This document shows positions 58,563 to 64,000 of a stretch of DNA of 64,000 nt, piece after piece. Numbering within the stretch: the stretch's first letter is position 1; every line of letters begins with the position of its first letter. A program made the position numbers and the translations under genes. Source of the stretch: Variovorax sp. PAMC 28711 (GTDB taxonomy: Bacteria > Pseudomonadota > Gammaproteobacteria > Burkholderiales > Burkholderiaceae_C); contig NZ_CP014517.1 in the NCBI RefSeq assembly GCF_001577265.1, positions 3,198,501 through 3,262,500 of the forward strand, in the 5' to 3' direction. The notes beneath the pieces were generated by a model. That model worked only from the letters and a program-made list of their open reading frames with translations, searched no databases and was not told where the DNA came from.

Positions 58563-58770
58563 TCAGTCCGTCCCGATCATCACGCTCGATGCCTTGATCA
58601 ATCCGTAGGCCGGACCGCCCTCGAGCAGTTTCAGCGCATCGGCCGACGTGGTGGTGATGCTTGCCACGATCTGCACCTTCGGTGCGATCTTGAGCGTGAC
58701 CTCGGTCGTGACGGGCCGCCCGCGATCGAGACGACGGTGCCGGGGAGCATGTTGCGGGCGCTGATTTTCA
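58563..58770 (-). pseudogene. mop: Mop/TOBE molybdate-binding protein, frameshifted
   Basis: A single-TOBE protein of about 69 residues, like the small molybdate-storing Mop proteins. ATG 58770, preceded by AAGGAG, reads KISARNMLPGTVVSIAGGP. The second half (VTTEVTLKIAPKVQIV, then LIKASSVMIGTD) is in the adjacent frame to 58563. One G missing at 58712/58713 (CCG-GTC) explains the break. It is last in the mod series and 71 bp from the IS element. Confidence 0.82.
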
Positions 58771-58798
58771 TGGGTGTTCTCCTTTGAAGACGAGTTGA

Positions 58799-59309
58799 TC
58801 AATCGATTGGAGCGGACCTCGACGCGCACGAGATTCCGCACTCGGCGCGGGCCGGGTTGGCGATCGATGGTGGACACGAGCGCGATGCGGCCTTCGCGCT
58901 CGTCGAGTGGCTGGCCGTCGCGCTCGAACAGCACCAGCGCGCCGTCGCCGACAGGCGTGTTCTTGAGTTCTGGCCAGGAGAAGAGGGCGCGGTAGCCATC
59001 GCTTGCCGTGTCAATGACGACCCGCTTCTTCCAGTCGTTGTGGTCGCGAAGCACGAGGCCGGCCTGCTCGACGAGTGCGGTCAATCTCACGCCCCGCACC
59101 GTGCTCTTCGTTTCGCTGCCGGCGGCGCCGCGTGTCTGCACGACGCTGAGGATATCGGCCGCTGGTAAGGCGGCGAGCGCGGCGGCGTTCAATTGCAGCG
59201 GACGTTGCACCGCCCCCGCGATGTCGATCTGCGTGCTGGTCTGGCCGAGCGATGTGGCCATTGCAACCAGCATGATCAGGGGCGCGAGAACAAGGCGAAG
59301 CCGGCGCAT
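58799..59309 (-). CDS. periplasmic molybdopterin-domain (sulfite-oxidase-like) protein
   Basis: A signal peptide (cleavage near ATSLG) precedes a domain of about 150 residues resembling the molybdopterin-binding oxidoreductase family: TRGAAGSETKSTVRGVRLTALVEQAGLV, GYRALFSWPELKN, and the ending RIALVSTIDRQPGPRRVRNL. It lacks the cysteine that ligates molybdenum in sulfite oxidases. The frame has no stop before the mop gene, which suggests a further one-base error near the end; 58799 is used as an approximate limit (TGA in another frame). It follows modC by 9 bp. Confidence 0.65.
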
Positions 59310-59318
59310 CGAGGTCTT

Positions 59319-60008
59319 TCAGGCGATCGCTGGAGGGACGACGCGGCCGTGGTCGAGATGGATCGCTGCCTGCGTCAGCGCACTGACATCCTGTGGATCG
59401 TGCGTGACCAGCAGCACTGGAACCTGCACGCGGTCCAGCATCTCGGCGAGTTCGCTGCGCAGGCGCTCGCGCAGCGGAATGTCGAGTGCCGAGAGCGGCT
59501 CGTCTAGCAGCAGCAGGCGCGGCTGCGGTGCGAGTGCGCGGGCCAGTGCCACGCGCTGACGCTGGCCGCCGGAAAGGTGGCGCGGCCGCGCGTCTCGCAG
59601 CACGAGCAGATCGAACTGTTCGAGCAAGGCAGCCACGCGCTGACGCTCGGCGTCGGTCGCGCGGGTGCCGAGGCGATGCACGCCAAACATCAGGTTCTGA
59701 AACACCGTCATGTGCGGGAACAACGCGTAGTCCTGGAACACGAAACCGATGCCACGTTCGCGTGCGGGCAAGTCGACCTGGCGCGCGCTGTCAAGCAGTG
59801 CTTCGGCGCCGACGCGCACATGGCCGCGCGCGCCGGGCACCAGGCCGGCCACGGCCTTGAGCAAGGTCGATTTGCCCGAGCCGGACGGGCCGATCAGCGC
59901 GGTGCGGCGTGCGCTCGACATGAACTGCGCATCGAGCTTGAAGTCACGCCCCGGCGAATGCAGCGCGAGCTGGATGTGGATGTCAAGCGAAGGCGAGGGC
60001 GGCGTCAT
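59319..60008 (-). CDS. modC: molybdate ABC transporter ATP-binding protein, short form
   Basis: A 229-residue ATPase. Walker A GPSGSGKSTLL near 41, FQDYALFPHMTVFQNLMFGV near 93 (Q-loop), LSGGQRQRVALARAL signature near 143, Walker B LLLLDEPLSALD near 163 and THDPQD near 199. ModC normally has a C-terminal TOBE domain and about 350 residues; this one ends right after the ATPase domain. The separate Mop gene downstream may supply that function. One bp lies between it and modB. Confidence 0.9.
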   Translation of the reverse strand: MTPPSPSLDIHIQLALHSPGRDFKLDAQFMSSARRTALIGPSGSGKSTLLKAVAGLVPGARGHVRVGAEALLDSARQVDLPARERGIGFVFQDYALFPHMTVFQNLMFGVHRLGTRATDAERQRVAALLEQFDLLVLRDARPRHLSGGQRQRVALARALAPQPRLLLLDEPLSALDIPLRERLRSELAEMLDRVQVPVLLVTHDPQDVSALTQAAIHLDHGRVVPPAIA

Positions 60009-60009
60009 G

Positions 60010-60663
60010 TCAGTGCCTGGCCTGCAGCAGACGGCCCGACACCACCAACACCACGACGCACACGACCGAGATCACCGCGGTGAGTTCGAGTGCGAGCTTG
60101 TCGTTGCCTGCCTGCACCGCTTCGTAGACGGCGATCGACAGCGTCTGGGTCTTGCCAGGCAGGTTGCCCGCAATCATCAACGTCGCGCCGAACTCGCCCA
60201 TCGCGCGCGCGAAGGCGAGCATCAGCCCGGCCGCGATGCCGCGCACCGCGAGCGGCAGCGCGATGCGCCAGAACACCTCCGCCTCGCCCGCGCCGAGCGT
60301 GCGTGCCGCGCTCGCGAACTGGCCGTCGACTTCTTCGAAGGCCGCGCGTGCCGCCTTGTAGATGAGTGGGAGCGACACGACCGACGCCGCGATCACCGCG
60401 CCCTGCCAGGTGAAGATGAGGTTGATGCCGAACCAGCGATCGAGGTACTGGCCGAACACGCCGTTGCGGCCGATCAGCACGATGAGGTAATAGCCGATCA
60501 CCGTGGGCGGCAGCACCATCGGCAACAGCAACACCGCATCGACCACGTCCTTGCCGGCGAAACGCCGGCGCGACATCCACCAGCCCAGCGCGATGCCGAC
60601 CGCCCCCGCCAACAACGTGGCGAGCAACGCGACCTTGAGCGTGAGCCAGAGCGGCGTGAGCAA
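60010..60663 (-). CDS. modB: molybdate ABC transporter permease
   Basis: A 217-residue inner-membrane permease with about five helices. VLLPMVLPPTVIGYYLIVLI near 48, GAVIAASVVSLPLIYKAARA near 88, and the EAA loop ASAARTLGAGEAEVFWRIALP near 116 contact ModC. GEFGATLMIAGNLPGKTQT near 160 is the ModB/CysT signature. It lies 3 bp after modA and 1 bp before modC. Confidence 0.95.
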   Translation of the reverse strand: MLTPLWLTLKVALLATLLAGAVGIALGWWMSRRRFAGKDVVDAVLLLPMVLPPTVIGYYLIVLIGRNGVFGQYLDRWFGINLIFTWQGAVIAASVVSLPLIYKAARAAFEEVDGQFASAARTLGAGEAEVFWRIALPLAVRGIAAGLMLAFARAMGEFGATLMIAGNLPGKTQTLSIAVYEAVQAGNDKLALELTAVISVVCVVVLVVSGRLLQARH

Positions 60664-60666
60664 GGG

Positions 60667-61431
60667 TCAGGGCTTGGAGAAGCCGAAGCGTTGGAGCACT
60701 TCCTGGCCCGGCACGCTGCGCACAAAGGCGATGAAGTCCTTCGCCAGCGCCGGGTTCTTGCTCGTGGCGATCTGCGCGATCGGGTAGCTCACGGGTGTGG
60801 TGGTCGGGACAGTCAGCGCGATGCGGGCCTTGTCAGGTTCGATCAACGCGTCGGTGCGGTACACGAAGCCGGCGTCGACCTCGCCGCGGGCCACGTAATT
60901 GAGCACTTGGCGCACGCTCTCGCCATAGATCCATTTCGGCTGCAGCGTTGCAGTGAGACCTGCCAGTTCGATCGCACCGACCGTGTAGCGGCCGACCGGC
61001 ACGGTGGCCGGTGTGCCCGTGGAAATGCGGGCGTAGCTCGGGCCCGTCAGGTCACTCAGCCGCTTGGGTGTCTGCGCGGCGGCGGCAGGCACGATCAGGA
61101 CCAGTGTGTTCTGCGCGAAGTCGACGCGGGTCGCGTCGTCGAGCAGCCTGGCGGTGGCCGCACGGGTCATGGTTTCCTGGTCGGCCGAGGCGAATACGTC
61201 GACCGGCGCGCCTTGCTGGATCTGAGCGAGAAGCGGGCCTGAAGCGGCGAAATTGAAGGTGACCTTGGCGCCCGGCTTGCTCTGCTCGAAAGCCTTCCCA
61301 ACGGCCTGGAAGGCGTTGGTCAGGCTGGCTGCGGCCGACACCACCAGTTCCTGCGCATGCAGCGCAGCACCACTGAGGGAAAAGGCTGTCACGACGGCCG
61401 CCGAACGCAGCCATTTGGGAGATCTCGGCAT
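60667..61431 (-). CDS. modA: molybdate-binding periplasmic protein
   Basis: A 254-residue periplasmic receptor. Signal peptide cut near LHAQE (residue about 24), then LVVSAAASLTNAFQAVGKAFE, the ModA start. VTFNFAASGPLLAQIQQGAPVDVFASAD supplies oxyanion ligands; VARGEVDAGFVYRTDA is near 180. ATG 61431 is preferred because the alternative ATG at 61461 lies within the ModE-type palindrome. The ending AFVRSVPGQEVLQRFGF is standard. First gene of the mod transcript. Confidence 0.94.
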   Translation of the reverse strand: MPRSPKWLRSAAVVTAFSLSGAALHAQELVVSAAASLTNAFQAVGKAFEQSKPGAKVTFNFAASGPLLAQIQQGAPVDVFASADQETMTRAATARLLDDATRVDFAQNTLVLIVPAAAAQTPKRLSDLTGPSYARISTGTPATVPVGRYTVGAIELAGLTATLQPKWIYGESVRQVLNYVARGEVDAGFVYRTDALIEPDKARIALTVPTTTPVSYPIAQIATSKNPALAKDFIAFVRSVPGQEVLQRFGFSKP

Positions 61432-61449
61432 GGGCGGTGGTTCTTTCAG

Positions 61450-61476
61450 TTCGCTATTCATTGATGGAATAGCGAA
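61450..61476. promoter_or_regulatory. ModE-type operator between modA and modE
   Basis: TTCGCTATTC at 61450-61459 and its exact complement GAATAGCGAA at 61467-61476, with a 7-bp spacer. The half-site TCGCTAT resembles the ModE recognition sequence of E. coli. Its place in the 104-bp divergent intergenic region supports molybdate-dependent repression of modABC, and perhaps autoregulation of modE. Confidence 0.75.
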
Positions 61477-61535
61477 TGATAGCCGGGGGCGTCCTGTCGG
61501 CGTTGACGTGCAGGCAAGGACTGCACAATCCAGCA

Positions 61536-62291
61536 ATGACAGCACCCCGTTTTGGCGACGCGCTCGGCCATGGCATGAGCGACAAGCGCATCGACATCCT
61601 GCGCGGCATCGGCCGCACGGGCAGCATCTCGCAAGCCGCACGTGACGCGGCGATCAGCTACAAGGCGGCGTGGCAGGCGATCGCCACGCTGACCAATCTG
61701 GCCGGCGTGCCGCTCGTTCGGCGGGCGGTGGGTGGCGCGGGCGGCGGCGGAGCGACGCTCACGCCCGACGGCCGTCAGCTGCTCGAACTGGCCGACGCGC
61801 ACGACCTGGCGCGTCGCGCGGTGCAGGCGCGCGCTGGCGGAGCGGCCACGGCGGTGGCGAGCCTCTCGATCCGCACCAGCATGCGCAACCAGCTGCCGGC
61901 GATGGTGCAGGCCCTGGAGGTGACCGGCCGCGTCTCGCGCGTGCACCTCATGCTGCCCGGCGGCGAGCACATGACCGCCCGCATCACGCAGGAAAGCTCG
62001 GAGCTGCTGGGTCTTGCAACTGGCATGGTGGCCCTCGCACTCTGCAAGGCGACGGCCGTGCAGATCGAGCGGGCCGAGGTTGTCGAGAAGCGGCCCCGGC
62101 GACGCGGCAATCATCTGGTGGGCACGGTGACCAAGGTGACGCGCGGCGAGAACGGCGACGAAATCGTCGTCGCGCTGGCAGGGGCGCAGCAACTCGTCGG
62201 CTTCGCGGCCAGCAGCAGCGGCTTGCGCACGCGGCAGCGCGTGGCTGCGAGCGTGGACGAAGCGGCGGTGGTGGTGGCACTGCCGGGCTGA
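61536..62291 (+). CDS. modE: molybdate-responsive regulator ModE
   Basis: A 251-residue dimeric regulator. The winged helix-turn-helix (residues about 10-100) reads RIDILRGIGRTGSISQAARDAAISYKAAWQ. Two TOBE/Mop domains follow: the first around SIRTSMRNQLPAMVQALEV (near 110) with ATKMV-like LATGMVALALCKATAV, the second near 185 with NHLVGTVTKVTRGEN. Molybdate-bound ModE typically represses mod genes. It is divergent from modABC with the palindromic operator between. Confidence 0.93.
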   Translation: MTAPRFGDALGHGMSDKRIDILRGIGRTGSISQAARDAAISYKAAWQAIATLTNLAGVPLVRRAVGGAGGGGATLTPDGRQLLELADAHDLARRAVQARAGGAATAVASLSIRTSMRNQLPAMVQALEVTGRVSRVHLMLPGGEHMTARITQESSELLGLATGMVALALCKATAVQIERAEVVEKRPRRRGNHLVGTVTKVTRGENGDEIVVALAGAQQLVGFAASSSGLRTRQRVAASVDEAAVVVALPG

Positions 62292-62338
62292 GTGCGCCCG
62301 ATCGGCTTCAAAATAGAGGCCATCAAGGAAACGAATTC

Positions 62339-62614
62339 ATGAACGACACGCCACAAGCTCCCGCGACCATGGACACTTCATCCGCGCCGCCGCTGCCCGA
62401 TCACCTGTCGATCGATCCGCGCAGCCCGCACCATGTGGCTGCCGTTTTCGAGCACGACATCGGCATCCGCTTCAACGGCAAAGACCGGCTCGACGTGGAG
62501 GAATACTGCGTGAGCGAAGGCTGGGTCAAGGTGCCTGCAGGCAAGACGCTCGATCGCAAGGGCAAGCCGCTGTTGATCAAGATCAAGGGCAAAGTCGAGG
62601 CGTTTTACCGTTAG
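62339..62614 (+). CDS. DUF3297 family protein
   Basis: A 91-residue cytosolic protein. The DUF3297 core covers about residues 20-91: LPDHLSIDPRSPHHVAAVFEHDIGIRFN in the first half and WVKVPAGKTLDRKGKPL in the second, ending VEAFYR. An N-terminal Ala/Pro-rich stretch precedes it. Function unknown; widely conserved. It overlaps the end of the convergent regulator gene by 4 bp. Confidence 0.88.
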   Translation: MNDTPQAPATMDTSSAPPLPDHLSIDPRSPHHVAAVFEHDIGIRFNGKDRLDVEEYCVSEGWVKVPAGKTLDRKGKPLLIKIKGKVEAFYR

Positions 62615-63753
62615 TTGCGGCCACCGCGCGCCAGCTTGCGATACACCGTCGCCCGGCTGATGCCGAGCACGCGCGCCGCTTCGGCGACGTTGCCGCGTGC
62701 CTCGTCGACCGCCTTGCGGATCAGCGCGGTCTCGACGTCGCGCAAGCGAGGCGGCGGACGCATCGCCGTAGTCTCGGGGTCGCTTGCGCCTTCGCGCGCC
62801 ATCTGTGGCCTGGCCTGCAGCCTGAGACCTGACCAAAGCGGCACTTCGAGCACGGCGCCATCACCGCGTCTCGCAGCGTCCCACAGCATCGTCCACGGCA
62901 ACGCGAACAGGTCGCTCGCATGCAGGCGTGCCGAGGTCGCCGGCCCGGCCAGCGCGGGCTGCAGCATCTCCCGTGCCGCAGCGTTGCTGCCCGTGACGTG
63001 GCCTTCCTCGTCCAGGCCGAGCAGGCCTTCGGACTCGGCACTGCCGCCATAGCCGGGCCAGTTCAGGCGCACCAGCAGCGCGTGTGGCCGCTGCAGCACC
63101 AGCGCGTTTTCGATGCTGCGGACCGACAGCGCCGCCAGGTGCTTGAGCTCGGGCCGTTCGACCACGTTGACGCCGGTCAGGTCCAGCATGCCGACGCAGC
63201 GGCCATCGGGCCCGAACAGCGGCGCACCGGCGCAGCTGTAGTGGCGGGTGTCGTCGAAGAAATGTTCGCCGCGGTGCAGCCACACCGGCTGCAATTCGGC
63301 CAGCGCCGCGCCGATGGCGGTGGTGCCGACGGCACGCTCCGACAGATCGACGCCGATGCGCGCAATGTCCACGGCAGGCCGTTCGGCATTCGCCGGCAGG
63401 CCGCGAACATCGACCACGACGCCGCGCGCGTCGGTCAGGATCGCGAAATAACGGGTCGCCGCAATGGCGCGCGCCAGCCGGTCGAGCACTGGGCGGGCTG
63501 CGGTGACCAGGTCATGGCTGTTCAGGGCCGCACGCTTTGCCTCCGCCACCGACACCGCATCGAACGCAATGCGCTGTCGGGGCTGGCGGCCCGCCGACAG
63601 GCAGCGTTGCCAGGAGCGGGTGATGAAAGGTTCGATGCGCATGGGCGCCGCGCTGGCGGCGCTGTCGTGGTCGAGCAGCGCGCGACGCGCCTGTGCGATC
63701 ACGGCGCTGCGTTCGGGCGGGATCGGCGGCAAGAGGGGGGAGGGCGACAGCAT
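62611..63753 (-). CDS. AcoR-like GAF regulator without AAA+ domain
   Basis: A 380-residue transcription regulator. The N-terminal part (RIEPFITRSWQRCLSAGRQP) and GAF region (VDLSERAVGTTAIGAALAEL and HYSCAGAPLFGPDGRCVGMLDLTG) are those of the AcoR activators of aerobic catabolic operons. The Fis-type helix-turn-helix is at the end (AEAARVLGISRATVYRKLARGG). The central sigma-54-binding AAA+ domain (GAFTGA motif) is missing; only a PAS-like linker of about 130 residues remains. It is divergent from a molybdenum hydroxylase gene and probably controls it. Confidence 0.87.
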   Translation of the reverse strand: MLSPSPLLPPIPPERSAVIAQARRALLDHDSAASAAPMRIEPFITRSWQRCLSAGRQPRQRIAFDAVSVAEAKRAALNSHDLVTAARPVLDRLARAIAATRYFAILTDARGVVVDVRGLPANAERPAVDIARIGVDLSERAVGTTAIGAALAELQPVWLHRGEHFFDDTRHYSCAGAPLFGPDGRCVGMLDLTGVNVVERPELKHLAALSVRSIENALVLQRPHALLVRLNWPGYGGSAESEGLLGLDEEGHVTGSNAAAREMLQPALAGPATSARLHASDLFALPWTMLWDAARRGDGAVLEVPLWSGLRLQARPQMAREGASDPETTAMRPPPRLRDVETALIRKAVDEARGNVAEAARVLGISRATVYRKLARGGRN

Positions 63754-63784
63754 CGGGGGTTCTTTTTTTCGGGCGCTGTTTCAT

Positions 63785-63831
63785 TTTGAGAATTTCAAAG
63801 CCGGGGCGCAAGCGTCTAGGGTTTTGCCTAG
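63785..63831. promoter_or_regulatory. two inverted repeats in the divergent regulator/hydroxylase gap
   Basis: TTTGA-gaatt-TCAAA at 63785-63799 and CTAGG-gttttg-CCTAG at 63816-63831. Both are perfect 5-bp arms. Their position between the AcoR-like regulator and the hydroxylase gene makes them candidate operators. Confidence 0.4.
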
Positions 63832-63904
63832 GATGAGGCCCCCGACCGACGCCGAAGATGCAGTTCGCCGGAAACAGCCATCACCCATTGCAGGAGACAG
63901 CCAC

Positions 63905-64000
63905 ATGCAGGTCCAGCTCACGGTCAACGGCCGCGACGTCACGGTCGACGCGCCGCCCAACACCTTCCTCGTGCACGCGATCCGCGAGCACCTCCACCTC
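63905..64000 (+). CDS. [2Fe-2S] subunit of a molybdenum hydroxylase, partial
   Basis: The first 32 codons only; the gene runs off the right edge. MQVQLTVNGRDVTVDAPPNT followed by FLVHAIREHLHL matches the ferredoxin-like start of CoxS/XdhA-type small subunits of xanthine dehydrogenase, CO dehydrogenase and isoquinoline oxidoreductase. The GTxxxCxxGxCG iron ligands would follow past the edge. AGGAGAC lies a few bases upstream. The nearby mod region would supply its cofactor metal. Confidence 0.75.
   Translation, partial: MQVQLTVNGRDVTVDAPPNTFLVHAIREHLHL

Noticed and set aside
1..64000. CRISPR array, rRNA operon or prophage
   Set aside because: No regularly spaced repeats, no rRNA segments and no phage structural or integrase genes were seen.

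Overview
The window is a high-GC bacterial chromosome segment. Gene content and order (pcnB-folK, rpsP-rimM-trmD-rplS, xseB-ispA-dxs, a TRAP transporter, a SenA/EgtB-like enzyme, DUF2782 beside thrB and polA, a BPSS1780-type membrane protein) point to a betaproteobacterium of the Burkholderiales, most like Comamonadaceae such as Variovorax. That placement is inferred from gene content; no 16S gene is present.

Layout. 1-4.2 kb: purM, hda, pcnB and folK. 4.2-5.9 kb: a DUF47 phosphate-uptake regulator with a Pit transporter. 6.0-8.4 kb: a two-component system and an NTF2-like exported protein, all three frameshifted as given. 8.4-17.9 kb: TM2 protein, acetyltransferase, the rpsP-rimM-trmD-rplS ribosomal operon, NUDIX CoA pyrophosphatase, CbiB-like protein, hisC, rsgA, pterin dehydratase, M48 protease and orn. 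18.1-19.9 kb: DEAD-box helicase. 20.1-22.5 kb: an AT-richer patch with an OafA-like acyltransferase next to tRNA-Lys(CTT). 22.7-34.8 kb: SDR, esterase, GMP reductase, UvrD, thrB, DUF2782, polA (frameshifted), a Tat-type dienelactone hydrolase and a ZIP transporter. 35-37 kb: a glutamine-rich DUF3300 lipoprotein.

37.2-43.4 kb (minus strand) is a tightly packed series: Rieske oxygenase, EamA exporter, sulfurtransferase, DUF2796 protein, ABC ATPase, ABC permease (frameshifted) and DUF3299 protein. The last four resemble a zinc-starvation cassette known from pseudomonads. 43.6-46.6 kb: xseB-ispA-dxs, the entry to isoprenoid synthesis. 46.7-50.4 kb: a TRAP uptake system whose binding-protein gene converges on its permease genes. 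50.6-56.2 kb: a SenA/EgtB-like enzyme with a substituted iron-ligand motif, a DUF3053 lipoprotein, an MFS transporter, a Tat-type MsrB and a succinate-semialdehyde dehydrogenase.

56.2-58.5 kb is an accessory patch: a possible dispersed repeat, an AT-richer lipoprotein gene and a complete IS5-family element with CTAG target duplication. 58.5-64 kb is a molybdenum region: modABC, a periplasmic molybdopterin-domain protein, a frameshifted Mop gene, divergent modE with a palindromic operator between, a DUF3297 protein, an AcoR-like regulator without AAA+ domain, and the start of a [2Fe-2S] subunit of a molybdenum hydroxylase that runs off the window. ModE would sense molybdate, ModABC import it, and the hydroxylase at the right edge is a likely consumer of the cofactor.

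At least six genes are each broken by a single missing base, always consistent with one base lost from a short homopolymer. One of them is polA. This looks more like residual sequencing or assembly error than decay, and affects how those genes should be read.
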